Of a DNA stretch of 64,000 nucleotides, positions 1 to 8,775 are shown one piece after another; position 1 is the first letter of the stretch; each line of letters starts with the position of its first letter. Source of the DNA: Schauerella fraxinea (GTDB taxonomy: Bacteria > Pseudomonadota > Gammaproteobacteria > Burkholderiales > Burkholderiaceae_B). The notes beneath the pieces are model-generated. The model had not been told where the DNA came from. It worked only from the letters and a program-made list of their open reading frames with translations, and made no database searches. The translations under genes and the position numbers were made by a program. The stretch covers positions 1,408,554 through 1,472,553 of the forward strand of contig JAVDKL010000001.1 of assembly GCA_030849965.1 (NCBI GenBank), written 5' to 3'.

Positions 1-311
1 TAATACTTGAGCGGATCGGCGACGGATTCGCCGACCGCCTTGCAACCGGCCAGGTGCAGCACGGCTTGAATGGGATCGCCCGCCCGGGCCCAGGCCGCCA
101 TCACTGCGGCAACCGCACCGGGGGTGCGCAAATCGCCTTCCACGAACGGCACCGCAACGCCCGTGATTCGGGCGACGCGGTCCAATGCCTGCCTGCTGCT
201 GTTGCTGAGGTTGTCGAACACCACCGGGCGAAAGCCTGCGGCGATGAGCTCGACCAACGTGTGCGTGCCGATATAACCGGCCCCACCCGTGACCAACAAC
301 GATAACGACAT
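1..311 (-). CDS. galE: UDP-glucose 4-epimerase, N-terminal part (gene runs off the window)
   Basis: This is the first ~103 residues of an extended short-chain dehydrogenase. It would interconvert UDP-glucose and UDP-galactose (NAD-dependent, cytoplasmic) to feed galactose into the exopolysaccharide. The reading begins MSLSLLVTGGAGYIGTHT, the GxxGxxG NAD-binding turn of GalE. It is followed by FDNLSNSSRQAL and by LAGCKAVGESVADPLKY, which matches the GalE stretch 'AGLKAVGESVxxPLxYY' that contacts the substrate. The start chosen is the ATG at 309-311, which begins immediately before the conserved beta strand. The gene lies 35 bp downstream of the phosphomannomutase homologue on the same strand, so it is probably the last gene of the wza-wzc transcript. 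The catalytic Tyr/Lys region is outside the window. Confidence 0.88.
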   Translation of the reverse strand, partial: MSLSLLVTGGAGYIGTHTLVELIAAGFRPVVFDNLSNSSRQALDRVARITGVAVPFVEGDLRTPGAVAAVMAAWARAGDPIQAVLHLAGCKAVGESVADPLKY

Positions 312-346
312 ACCGAACTCCAAGAATTAAAAACGACGCGGCACCG

Positions 347-1765
347 CTAGAACGGAAGTTCCAGATCGGGCGCCACGTTCAGTAGCTGTTTGCGAAACTG
401 ACCCTGTATCCGAGCCAGCGCGCTTTCGCTGTCGCCCTCGAAACGAAACACCAGTCCAATACCTGAACGCGATGCCCGCGCCAGGCCAAATCCATCGGCG
501 TAGTCCACGCGCAATCCATCGAGTGCCACAACCGATTGTGCGCCTTGAAAGGTGCCTTGCGCCTGTAGCCGCGCAACCAATGCGCTCTTCTCGTGTTCGG
601 CACCGGGCAACCGGATCTCGGGCGTGGCGCAGGATTGCGGCAACGCATCGAGCAATGCCGACGCATCGTCCACACGCGAGACCAACTCGAGCAAACGTGC
701 CGCGGCATAAAACGCGTCTTCAAAGCCGTACCACCGCTCGCGAAAGAACAGATGGCCGCACATTTCCCCGCCCAACAAGGCTTCGCCTGCCGTCATGGCG
801 TGCCGTATCGCGCTGCGGCCGCTGGCGGCCATGAGCGCCGATCCGCCGTGGGCGGCGATATCGCGCGCCACGTTGCGGCTGCTTTTGACGTCGTACACGA
901 TTTTAGCGCCCGGCTTGCGGGCCAAAAGGTCGCGTGCGAAGAGAATCAACTGCCGGTCGGGCCACACAATGCGGCCGCTTTTGGTGACCACACCCAGGCG
1001 ACTGCCGTCGCCGTCGAACGCCAGCCCCAACTCGCAGTCCGAATAACGCAGGCAATACACCAGATCCTGCAGATTTTCGGGCACGCACGGGTCGGGCAAA
1101 TGATTGGGGAACGCCCCATCCACCTCGGTGAACAATCCAACTGTTTCGCAGCCGATTGCGTCGAAAAACGGCGCGGCCACTGCACCGCACACGCCATTGC
1201 CGCAATCCACGGCGATCTTCATCGGCCGCCTGATCCGGATATCGGCCGCCACCCGCGTCAGATAGCACTGCAGCACGTTCATCGTGGTGCGATGGCCGGG
1301 TGTGCGCGTATCGTCTTCGGGCGACTCGAAATCGTCATGCAGTTGACGCCAGGTCGGCGCATCCGCCGGCTTGCCGTCAAACGCCAACTTGAAGCCGTTG
1401 TAGGTCGACGGCAACTGTCCGCCGGTGACGGCGACCGCCACATCGACGTCGTGCAACACGGCGGCGAACTGTGCCAACGGCGTGGGCGCCATGCCCACAT
1501 CGATCACATTCACGCCGCCGGCGCGAATCCCTGCCTGCAATGCCGCCGACAACTCGACACTGCTTGAGCGACCGTCGCGGCTCACCACGACAGCCCGGCT
1601 GTCCAGCCGTTGCGCCTGCCGCGCAACGGCTGAGCCGAGCCGATGCGCATATCGCGCATCGATCTCCGCAGGGAAGACACCCCGCACATCGAGCGCGTCC
1701 TGGCTCGATGATGAGGTTGGGAAAGCGACGCCGCGGCGGGCGTTCCGAAGCGGCGTCTGACGCAT
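347..1765 (-). CDS. Phosphomannomutase/phosphoglucomutase homologue with degenerate active site
   Basis: This 472-residue protein has the length and four-domain order of AlgC/ManB enzymes, which interconvert hexose-6-P and hexose-1-P. The fold markers are clear, but the active-site loops are altered. The phosphoserine loop TGSHNPxxYNGFK reads TGGQLPSTYNGFK, so the catalytic Ser is Gly116. The metal loop DGDGDR reads DGDGSR, so the third Asp is Ser255. The sugar loop GEMSGH reads GEMCGH, and the phosphate loop RASNTTP reads RASRSGI. Loss of the phosphoserine predicts no mutase activity, but this is inference. The start is the ATG at 1765, one base after the wzc stop (TGA-C-ATG). An upstream ATG at 1801 would overlap wzc. 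The gene is intact and co-oriented with wza and wzc, so it may keep a binding or structural role. Another mutase elsewhere would have to supply mannose-1-P. Confidence 0.8.
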   Translation of the reverse strand: MRQTPLRNARRGVAFPTSSSSQDALDVRGVFPAEIDARYAHRLGSAVARQAQRLDSRAVVVSRDGRSSSVELSAALQAGIRAGGVNVIDVGMAPTPLAQFAAVLHDVDVAVAVTGGQLPSTYNGFKLAFDGKPADAPTWRQLHDDFESPEDDTRTPGHRTTMNVLQCYLTRVAADIRIRRPMKIAVDCGNGVCGAVAAPFFDAIGCETVGLFTEVDGAFPNHLPDPCVPENLQDLVYCLRYSDCELGLAFDGDGSRLGVVTKSGRIVWPDRQLILFARDLLARKPGAKIVYDVKSSRNVARDIAAHGGSALMAASGRSAIRHAMTAGEALLGGEMCGHLFFRERWYGFEDAFYAAARLLELVSRVDDASALLDALPQSCATPEIRLPGAEHEKSALVARLQAQGTFQGAQSVVALDGLRVDYADGFGLARASRSGIGLVFRFEGDSESALARIQGQFRKQLLNVAPDLELPF

Positions 1766-1766
1766 G

Positions 1767-4025
1767 TCAGGTCGTCGTCGAGTAGTAGTCGGAACGCGCA
1801 TAGCGATAGCGACCGTACTTCGAGCGATAGCCCATTTTGCCGGGAACGAGCTTCAAACCGTTGAACAACACGCCTGCCACGGGCGCACCGGCCTGAGTCA
1901 AACGCTTCTCGGCTTCGCGAATCTCGCCCACGGTGTTCATGCCTTCACGCGTCACGATCATGACGGCAGCCGCATGCGACCCCACCACAGCCGCATCGGA
2001 GCAGGCCAGTACCGGTGCCGTGTCGATGATGACGATGTCGTATTGCGACGACAGGGCATCCAGACATTCGCCAAACGCGGGCGACGCCAGCAACTCGGAC
2101 GGATCGAACGTGACATTACCCGTCGAGATGAAATCCACCCCGTTGGACATATTGCGCTTGCGCACGTCTTTCAACGGCACCGTGCCGGCCAGCACTTCGA
2201 ACAGACCGCGTTCGGTGCCCGTACCGTAGTACTTATTGAGCTGACCGCGACGGAAGTCGGCATCGATCAACAGCACCCGCTTGCCGATGGCCGCCTGGAT
2301 GAATGCGAAGTTGGCCGAGACGAACGACTTGCCAACGCCTGCCACCGGACCGGTAAACACGACGATATTGTTGTCGGTATCGCGCATGGCCATCTGCAGC
2401 ACCGAGCGGAACCCGCGCAAGCTTTCGATGGACGGCGCGTTACCGTTGCTTTGGGCCAGCAGTGCACCGCCCTGGGCGTTCTTGCGACGGCTCTTGCGCC
2501 ACAGCTTGTCTTGCTCATCGCTGTAGGGAATCGTGGCGAGCACCGGCAAACCGGTAAAGCGCTCGACCTCATCCGGATCCGACAGACCGCCAAACAGCGC
2601 ATTACGTACGAACGCAAACAAGATGGCGAGGATGGCGCCGATCATGGCCGCTACCGCGATGATCAGGGCCGGCTTCGGTCCGATCGGCAGTTCCGGCACT
2701 GCGGCATTGTCCAGCAGGCGCACATTGCCCACCTTGCCGGCCTTGATCAGACGCAGTTGCTGCGCGTTGTTCAAGAGAGCGGTGTAGAGCTCGGTGTTCA
2801 CCGTGACGTCACGCGAGAGTCGAACGATGTCCTGTTCGAGCGTCGGCAACGTGCGGATGCGGGCATTCAACCGCGTGGCATCGGTGGTCAGCAAAGCGAT
2901 CTGACGGTCGATGGCCTGGATGCTGGGATGCGAGCCGGCAAAGCGCGTCGCCAGTTCCGAACGGCGCGAACGCAATTCGGTCAGCTTGGTCTCGGAATCG
3001 ACCGATTGCGCCAGCACGAGCTTGGATTCTTCGCCCAAGTCGATCGTGCCACGCGAATTGCGCAAGCTGCTGTAGCGCTGTTCGGCTTGATCCAGCTGCT
3101 GCTTCAAGAGCGGCAACTGCGTGTCGAGGAAGGTCAACGACTTCTCGGCTTGCTCAGCCTTACGGTTGACGTTCTGACGCACGTATTCGCGACCGATCTC
3201 ATTCAAAATCGCAGCCGTCATCACCGGTTCCTGACCTTGCAACGTCACACCGATCACGCCCGACTGACGGCCGCGTTCGAAAATGCCCATGTTGCCTTGC
3301 AGGCGCTCGGTTTCGACGAGCTTGGAAAAGCGCGTGACGTTATAGCGCGTACCGGTGGCACCCACCAGGCTGTCGACCCGGATGTTGATGACGCCGTTCG
3401 GCACTTCGAAGCGCTCATCCTGGCCGACGCGGCCTTGAAAAGCGCGATCGTTGACGTTATCGCGCAGCGAGTACATGCCCTCGCCCACTTTCACGATCTC
3501 CATGCGCTCGGACACGAGGCCGGGCGGCACTTCCAGCTTGCCGATCTCGATGTTCTCGTTACCCCAGGCATAGCCGCCGAACTTCAGAAACGACGGCACA
3601 GCGATTTTGTCGGCACGTTGTGCAAACCACTTGCCGACGATCGGGAAGTATTTCGGCTGGGCGTTGGTCGCCAGGCCGAAGGCGTCGACGGCGGGGCCGA
3701 CGACCATGCGCGAACGCAACACTTCCATTTCACCGGAGGCAGCCGGCTTCACATCGAAGATCGCCGACACATCGCCGAGCAACGTTCGCCCGCCGCCGCC
3801 GCCCGCCGGGGCTTCCTCTTCCACCTGGACGGTGATGTCGGCCTGGTAGACAGGCGGTTTGAACAACACATACAGGGTTCCGACGATGGCAAACAGCACC
3901 GTGACGCCGAGAATCATCCAGCGGTTCGCAACCAATACGTCCAGGTACGAAGCCAATGGCGTCTCGGGCGAAGCAGGCCGTTGCGTCACCGGGGGTGACT
4001 CGATCGCTTCAATAGGCAGGTTCAT
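1767..4025 (-). CDS. wzc: Polysaccharide co-polymerase / tyrosine autokinase (Wzc/BceF family)
   Basis: This 752-residue inner-membrane protein controls chain length and export of the exopolysaccharide together with Wza. A cytoplasmic N-terminus leads into a first membrane segment (about residues 35-55, WMILGVTVLFAIVGTLYVLF). A long periplasmic Wzz-type domain with coiled-coil stretches ends at a PxxP-like LPIGPKPALI and a second membrane segment near residues 455-475. The cytoplasmic kinase has Walker A (GPVAGVGKSF), Walker A' (VLLIDADFRRG) and Walker B (YDIVIIDTAPV). The C-terminus carries a tyrosine cluster (YRSKYGRYRYARSDYY), the usual autophosphorylation tail. It lies 40 bp downstream of wza. 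No low-molecular-weight tyrosine phosphatase (Wzb/BceD) is adjacent, although one normally is. Confidence 0.94.
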   Translation of the reverse strand: MNLPIEAIESPPVTQRPASPETPLASYLDVLVANRWMILGVTVLFAIVGTLYVLFKPPVYQADITVQVEEEAPAGGGGGRTLLGDVSAIFDVKPAASGEMEVLRSRMVVGPAVDAFGLATNAQPKYFPIVGKWFAQRADKIAVPSFLKFGGYAWGNENIEIGKLEVPPGLVSERMEIVKVGEGMYSLRDNVNDRAFQGRVGQDERFEVPNGVINIRVDSLVGATGTRYNVTRFSKLVETERLQGNMGIFERGRQSGVIGVTLQGQEPVMTAAILNEIGREYVRQNVNRKAEQAEKSLTFLDTQLPLLKQQLDQAEQRYSSLRNSRGTIDLGEESKLVLAQSVDSETKLTELRSRRSELATRFAGSHPSIQAIDRQIALLTTDATRLNARIRTLPTLEQDIVRLSRDVTVNTELYTALLNNAQQLRLIKAGKVGNVRLLDNAAVPELPIGPKPALIIAVAAMIGAILAILFAFVRNALFGGLSDPDEVERFTGLPVLATIPYSDEQDKLWRKSRRKNAQGGALLAQSNGNAPSIESLRGFRSVLQMAMRDTDNNIVVFTGPVAGVGKSFVSANFAFIQAAIGKRVLLIDADFRRGQLNKYYGTGTERGLFEVLAGTVPLKDVRKRNMSNGVDFISTGNVTFDPSELLASPAFGECLDALSSQYDIVIIDTAPVLACSDAAVVGSHAAAVMIVTREGMNTVGEIREAEKRLTQAGAPVAGVLFNGLKLVPGKMGYRSKYGRYRYARSDYYSTTT

Positions 4026-4065
4026 TTCAGATCTCTAAAAATGTCAGGCAAAAGTCAGGCTGCGA

Positions 4066-5199
4066 TCAACGTACGGAGCCAACGGTTTGCACTGTTTGGG
4101 CGCTCGGGAACAACAAACTGATGAAGCGGTTCCACCGGACGAGGTTGCCGGCGTCAACGAAGACGACATCCTTGGGTTCGAGTTGGAACTTGGCGCCGAC
4201 GGCCAGGGCCGAGGGCGACGATGCATCCAGGTGATAAACCAGCGGCATGGCGGATTCGGTGCTGCGGACAACGAATACCTTGCTGCCGTCGGCGGTGAGC
4301 TGGCTGGGGCCACCGGCCTCACCCAACGCATCGGTCAGGGTCAGGGCGCCGTCACGCAAAGGCATGGCGAGCGGCTTGGTCACTTCACCCATCACGTACA
4401 CCTGATTTTCGCTACTGGGCGTCACGCGCACCGAATCGCCCGAACGCAGGAACAACGTATTGGCATCGATGCCGCGACGTTCCAGCGCTGTCATATCGAC
4501 ACGAATGCGTTGTCCGGCACGGGTCACATAGATGCGGCTGCGGTCGCCCGTGGCCAATGCGCCACCGGCCTGGTTGATCGCTTGCGCCAACGTCATCGGC
4601 ACATCGGTCATGGCAACGGCGCCCGGCGTCTTCACTTCGCCATCCACATAAATGCGCTGGCTGCGATAGCCGAGCACACGAATCGTGACCTGCGGTTCCT
4701 GGATAAAGCCGCCGATACGACGGGTCAATGCCAGGCGCGCCTGATCTTCGGTCAATCCAACGACCTTGAGTCGTCCCACATAGGGAAACTGTATGTATCC
4801 GTCATCCGAAACGGGGTATCCAGGAATCCCTGCGGCGGCATCCCCAACGGTTACTGCCGCCGGGCCTGTACCGATGCTGTAGGTTTGCGTCGGAAGGACC
4901 AGCTCGGGGTGGTCCCAGATCACCACGGAAAGGATGTCACCGGGCCCAATGGTGTATTGGGTCGCTTTGCCGACGAGGGCACGATATGCGTTGTCGGCGA
5001 ATTGCTCGCGTTGCCGAAGGTCGTCCATGACAAGTGCGGGCGTCAACACCTTGACGACGGGGGTGGAATTGGGATCTGCGGGATCGACAGGAAGACTGGC
5101 GTCGAACCGCATTCCAGGGGCGTAGGCGCAGGCGCCGAGGGTCAATAAGAGCAGTGCGGCGCCTGCGGCGCGGCTGAGAATTCGGAAGTGCGGGTTCAT
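4066..5199 (-). CDS. wza: Polysaccharide export outer-membrane lipoprotein (Wza family)
   Basis: This 377-residue protein, close to the 379 of E. coli Wza, should form the octameric outer-membrane channel that exports the polymer. The lipoprotein signal is MNPHFRILSRAAGAALLLLT followed by a lipobox LGAC, so Cys22 is the expected lipidated residue. The Poly_export domain motif YTIGPGDILSVVIWDHPEL lies near residue 80. Repeated SLBB-type units follow (GQIxYPYVG-like 'GYIQFPYVGRL', then VYVMGEVTKP). The C-terminal segment NLVRWNRFISLLFP matches the amphipathic helix that spans the outer membrane. The start is the ATG at 5199, because it begins the signal peptide; an in-frame upstream ATG at 5319 adds unrelated residues. 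It is the first gene of the minus-strand wza-wzc transcript and is divergent from the wcaJ operon. Confidence 0.95.
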   Translation of the reverse strand: MNPHFRILSRAAGAALLLLTLGACAYAPGMRFDASLPVDPADPNSTPVVKVLTPALVMDDLRQREQFADNAYRALVGKATQYTIGPGDILSVVIWDHPELVLPTQTYSIGTGPAAVTVGDAAAGIPGYPVSDDGYIQFPYVGRLKVVGLTEDQARLALTRRIGGFIQEPQVTIRVLGYRSQRIYVDGEVKTPGAVAMTDVPMTLAQAINQAGGALATGDRSRIYVTRAGQRIRVDMTALERRGIDANTLFLRSGDSVRVTPSSENQVYVMGEVTKPLAMPLRDGALTLTDALGEAGGPSQLTADGSKVFVVRSTESAMPLVYHLDASSPSALAVGAKFQLEPKDVVFVDAGNLVRWNRFISLLFPSAQTVQTVGSVR

Positions 5200-5330
5200 T
5201 GGCAGTCCGTGCGAAATGAGGGTCAAAGGGGACACATGCCGAGGCCTATCGGTGATGCAGATTGCACTCCGATTTGCGGCAGACGCACATTGGACGAATG
5301 GCCTACACCTTCTACTCATGCCTTTGGACG

Positions 5331-5359
5331 TTTCTTGCGATCCGGTCCACGCCTATGAT
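5331..5359 (+). promoter_or_regulatory. Candidate sigma-70 promoter for the exopolysaccharide biosynthesis operon
   Basis: In the 240-bp gap between the divergent wza and wcaJ genes there is a -10-like TATGAT (5354-5359), 17 bp downstream of a weak -35-like TTTCTT (5331-5336). It would start transcription about 75 bp upstream of wcaJ. The -10 is good and the -35 is poor, so an activator may be needed. This is pattern matching only. Confidence 0.3.
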
Positions 5360-5439
5360 TTTTGTGCCATGCGGCATTTTTGTCGCCACGGTGCGAAACC
5401 CCGTTTTCCCGGTGTTTTGCGGAACGTCAGGAGCACAGA

Positions 5440-6837
5440 ATGAATACGCCGTTGAACGACGCCTCGCATCGTCCTCCCGGTCGCGGCTACCCGTATCGGG
5501 CGTTGGACGCGGCCGTAGTCCTGTGCACGGGCATTTTGTCCGCGCGCTGGCAGTTCGATCAGAACGTCCCCCCGCTCCATTACTTTCTCGCCTATCTATG
5601 CAGCATGGCGACTTTCGCGCTTTTCCCCGCCTTCGGTCTATACGCCTCATGGCGCGGTAGACGCCTGGGAGAATGGGCCGCGCGCAGCCTGCTCGCCTGG
5701 ATCTGCATCTTTACGTTAGGCATCTTCATCGCCTTCCTGATTCACCAGGTGGCCACGCTCTCGCGCCTGGCCACAGGGATCTGGTTCGTTTCGGCCGCCG
5801 CCACGCTGGTCGGCATGCGCATCGCCGCGTTCTTCCTGATGCGCGCTGCCCGCGATCGCGGCATGGATCAGAAACGCGTGCTGATCATCGGTTTCGGCCC
5901 GCTGGGCCACGATCTGTGGCGCCGCGTGGACCGCTATCGCGGCGCCGGCTACGAGGTTGCCGGGATCTTCGCCCAGGAGCATGAACGGTTGCCCGCCGGC
6001 GTGCTGCGCGTCGAATCGCTCGAAGATCTGCCCACGATCGTCAATGAACAGGCCGTGCGCGAGATCTGGATCGCGCTGCCGATGGAAGCGAGCCCGCGCG
6101 TGCGGGAAGTGCTCCACCATCTGCGTCACGATCTGGTGGAGATTCGCTGGATACCGGACGTGATGTCGGTCGAGCTGCTCGGCCATCGCGTGGGCGACTT
6201 CCTGGGGATGCCTACCATCCATCTGAACAGCCTGCCCGCTTCGGGCATCCGCGGCATGGCCAAGGAAGTGTTCGACCGTACGTTCGCCGCTTGCGTATTG
6301 TTGTTTTTGGCCCCGTTGTTGCTCGGTATTGCCGCAGCGATCAAGTTCACGTCACGCGGCCCCGTGTTTTTCCGCCAGCCGCGTCTGGGCGTGGACGGTC
6401 AAGTCTTCAACGTCTTCAAATTTCGCACGATGACCGTGCACAGCGAGCATGGCCAGGTCACGCAGGCCACCCGCGACGATGTGCGTGTGACCAAATTGGG
6501 CGCGTTCCTGCGTCGTACGAGCCTGGATGAGCTGCCCCAGTTCCTGAATGTGCTGCGTGGCGAAATGTCGGTGGTGGGCCCGCGCCCGCACGCCTTGGCG
6601 CACAACGAGCAATACAAGGAAATCGTGGCGCGCTACATGATGCGCCACCGCGTCAAGCCCGGCATTACCGGCTGGGCGCAGATCAATGGTTTGCGCGGCC
6701 AGACCGACACCTTGCGCAAGATGAGCGATCGCGTCGAGTTCGACATCTACTACATCCAGAATTGGACGTTCCTGATGGATATGCACATCATCATGCGCAC
6801 GGCCTTCTCGGGTTGGACCGGCAAGAATGTTTACTGA
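5440..6837 (+). CDS. wcaJ: Undecaprenyl-phosphate hexose-1-phosphate transferase (WcaJ/BceB type, initiating enzyme)
   Basis: This 465-residue polyisoprenyl-phosphate hexose-1-P transferase should load the first sugar (probably glucose-1-P) on undecaprenyl phosphate at the inner membrane and so start the repeat unit. The N-terminus has four to five hydrophobic segments. It is followed by a Rossmann-like CoA-binding fold (RVLIIGFGPLGHDLWRRV, near residue 145). A membrane re-entrant helix (FAACVLLFLAPLLLGIAAAI) precedes the catalytic domain. Catalytic signatures are RGPVFFRQPRLGVDGQVF, FKFRTM, LRRTSLDELPQFLNVL with the Asp-Glu pair, and MSVVGPRP. The ATG at 5440 was chosen because AGGAGC lies 7 bases upstream. 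It opens the plus-strand operon. Confidence 0.94.
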   Translation: MNTPLNDASHRPPGRGYPYRALDAAVVLCTGILSARWQFDQNVPPLHYFLAYLCSMATFALFPAFGLYASWRGRRLGEWAARSLLAWICIFTLGIFIAFLIHQVATLSRLATGIWFVSAAATLVGMRIAAFFLMRAARDRGMDQKRVLIIGFGPLGHDLWRRVDRYRGAGYEVAGIFAQEHERLPAGVLRVESLEDLPTIVNEQAVREIWIALPMEASPRVREVLHHLRHDLVEIRWIPDVMSVELLGHRVGDFLGMPTIHLNSLPASGIRGMAKEVFDRTFAACVLLFLAPLLLGIAAAIKFTSRGPVFFRQPRLGVDGQVFNVFKFRTMTVHSEHGQVTQATRDDVRVTKLGAFLRRTSLDELPQFLNVLRGEMSVVGPRPHALAHNEQYKEIVARYMMRHRVKPGITGWAQINGLRGQTDTLRKMSDRVEFDIYYIQNWTFLMDMHIIMRTAFSGWTGKNVY

Positions 6838-7321
6838 CGCCGTGCGTACCCCCACGCCCCCCCTCCATTTGGCGTATGACGATTTTCGACAGGCTGTGGC
6901 GCATATGCCACTCGTGTCGATCGATCTCATCGTCGAGAACGCCCAAGGCGACTGCCTGATCGGCTTGCGGCGCAATCCGCCGGCGCGCAACTGGTGGTTT
7001 GTGCCCGGCGGCCGGATCCTGAAAAACGAATCGCGCGATGAAGCCCTCGAGCGCCTGCTGCTCGAAGAACTCGGCGCCGATCTGAGCGTGGGCGCCATGC
7101 CCCGCTTTACCGGTGTCTACGAACACTTTTACGACGTCGACTTTACCGGCGCGGCCGGCACCAGCACGCATTACGTCGTGCTGGCTTACCGCGTCCGGCT
7201 AGACGGCGATGCAGGGCATCTGCCCCGCGCCCAACACACAGACTACCGGTGGGTATCCCCCGCCGAGATCAACACGGATGCCACGGTGCATCCCTACACC
7301 AAAGCGTATTTCACGGAGTGA
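6827..7321 (+). CDS. gmm: GDP-mannose mannosyl hydrolase (Nudix)
   Basis: This 164-residue Nudix enzyme of the WcaH/NudD type hydrolyses GDP-mannose (or GDP-glucose) to GDP and free sugar. It is thought to tune the sugar-nucleotide pool in colanic-acid-type clusters. The Nudix box is GGRILKNESRDEALERLLLE followed by ELG. The usual REUxEE becomes RLLLEE, and this is a hallmark of the GDP-mannose subfamily rather than a defect. The N-terminal PLVSIDLIVENAQG and the WWFVPGGR segment also match the subfamily. The gene overlaps the wcaJ end by 11 bases, indicating translational coupling. Its neighbours manC, gmd and fcl use the same substrate. Confidence 0.93.
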   Translation: MFTDAVRTPTPPLHLAYDDFRQAVAHMPLVSIDLIVENAQGDCLIGLRRNPPARNWWFVPGGRILKNESRDEALERLLLEELGADLSVGAMPRFTGVYEHFYDVDFTGAAGTSTHYVVLAYRVRLDGDAGHLPRAQHTDYRWVSPAEINTDATVHPYTKAYFTE

Positions 7322-7326
7322 ACGCG

Positions 7327-8775
7327 ATGACGAACCCGTTACCCGAATATCAGCCCGTCATCCTCTGCGGAGGATCCGGCTCGCGGTTGTGGCCGCTGTC
7401 TCGTGAACTGTTGCCCAAACAGTTCATCCGTCTGACAAACGACCGCAGCCTGCTGCAAAACACCCTGCGACGGCTGCAACATGCCCCCAACGCCCGCCCG
7501 GCCATCCTGGTCTGCAACGAAACCCACCGTTTCATTGCCGCCGAACAGGTGCTGCAAGCCGGCGGCGGCCCGGTAGAGTTTCTGCTCGAACCGTCGCCCC
7601 GCAACACCGCCCCCGCCATCACCGCGGCCGCGCTGCGGGCGATGCGCGATGGCGCCGATCCCATTCTGCTGGTGATGCCGTCGGATCACGTCATGGAAGA
7701 CGACGACAATCTGGCCGTGGCGTTCGCCGCTGCGTTGACCGCCGCCGAAGATGGCGCGCTGGTGACGTTCGGCATCGTTCCCACCGCCCCCCTTACGGGC
7801 TACGGCTATATCCAGGCGCACGGCGCCGACCAGAGCGCGACCGACGGCGTGCAGCCCAATGCGCTGAAAGTGCAGAAATTCGTGGAGAAACCCGACGCTG
7901 CCCGCGCCGCCGAGTTTCTCGCCTCCGGCGACTATTACTGGAACAGCGGCATCTTCGCGTTCAAGGCATCGACGTTCCTGGCCGAAATGGCCCGTCACGC
8001 GCCTGAGATCCTGAACCAGGTGCGCGCGGCCGTTGCCGTGGGCACCGGCAGCGACGATGCATTCAGTCTGGCGCCCGAGCCGTTTGCGGCGTGCCCCAAC
8101 GATTCGATCGACTATGCCGTGATGGAGCATACGGCGTTGGCGGTCGTGATTCCGCTCACGACCACGTGGAGCGACGTCGGCGCATGGGATGCCGTGTGGG
8201 ACATCGCCGCCAAGTCGACCGACGGCAACTCGGTCAGCGGCGACGTTGTGCTGAAGGATTCGCACAACTGCCTCGTCCATTCGACCCATCGCCTGGTGGC
8301 CACGATCGGACTGGAGAACATCGTCGTGATCGAAACGGCCGATGCGGTGCTGGTCGTGCACAAGGACCGCACGCAAGACGTCAAACCCATGGTGGAGCTG
8401 TTCAAAACCCAGCATCGCCACGAAATGACGCACCATCGCGAAGTGCAACGCCCCTGGGGCTCGTACGACTCGGTGGGCACCGGCCCGCGCTATCAGATCA
8501 AACGCATCATGGTGAAGCCGGGCGCCAAGCTCTCCTCGCAGATGCATCATCACCGCGCCGAGCACTGGATCGTAGTGTCGGGCACGGCCCGCATCCGCAA
8601 CGGCGACAAAACCTATCTGCTCACCGAAAACCAGTCCACCTACATACCGTTGGGTGAAATCCACAGTCTGGAGAACCCCGGCAAGATTCCGCTGGAGCTG
8701 ATCGAAGTGCAGTCGGGTGCTTATCTGGGTGAGGACGACATCGTTCGTTTCGACGATATCTATGGCCGTGTCTGA
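7327..8775 (+). CDS. manC: Mannose-1-phosphate guanylyltransferase / mannose-6-phosphate isomerase
   Basis: This 482-residue bifunctional type-II PMI-GMP makes GDP-mannose from mannose-1-P and GTP, and isomerises fructose-6-P to mannose-6-P. The N-terminal nucleotidyltransferase has LCGGSGSRLWPLSRELLPKQ and the acceptor motif FVEKP. The central stretch YYWNSGIFAF is conserved. The C-terminal cupin isomerase begins near HHREVQRPWGSYDSV and includes QMHHHRAEHWIVVSGTA with metal-binding histidines. The ATG at 7327 has GGAG seven bases upstream and lies 5 bp after gmm; an upstream in-frame ATG at 7249 would run back through gmm. Its mannose-1-P substrate must come from a phosphomannomutase, which is notable because the local mutase homologue appears inactive. 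Confidence 0.96.
   Translation: MTNPLPEYQPVILCGGSGSRLWPLSRELLPKQFIRLTNDRSLLQNTLRRLQHAPNARPAILVCNETHRFIAAEQVLQAGGGPVEFLLEPSPRNTAPAITAAALRAMRDGADPILLVMPSDHVMEDDDNLAVAFAAALTAAEDGALVTFGIVPTAPLTGYGYIQAHGADQSATDGVQPNALKVQKFVEKPDAARAAEFLASGDYYWNSGIFAFKASTFLAEMARHAPEILNQVRAAVAVGTGSDDAFSLAPEPFAACPNDSIDYAVMEHTALAVVIPLTTTWSDVGAWDAVWDIAAKSTDGNSVSGDVVLKDSHNCLVHSTHRLVATIGLENIVVIETADAVLVVHKDRTQDVKPMVELFKTQHRHEMTHHREVQRPWGSYDSVGTGPRYQIKRIMVKPGAKLSSQMHHHRAEHWIVVSGTARIRNGDKTYLLTENQSTYIPLGEIHSLENPGKIPLELIEVQSGAYLGEDDIVRFDDIYGRV

Noticed and set aside
1764-3998. 744-codon open frame on the plus strand, antisense to wzc
   Set aside because: It is a high-G+C shadow of the clearly identified Wzc protein; its translation has no family motif and an improbable His/Arg/Gln-rich composition.
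6827-7321. Missing catalytic Glu in the Nudix box of gmm
   Set aside because: Loss of the REUxEE first Glu is normal for GDP-mannose mannosyl hydrolases, so it is not a defect.
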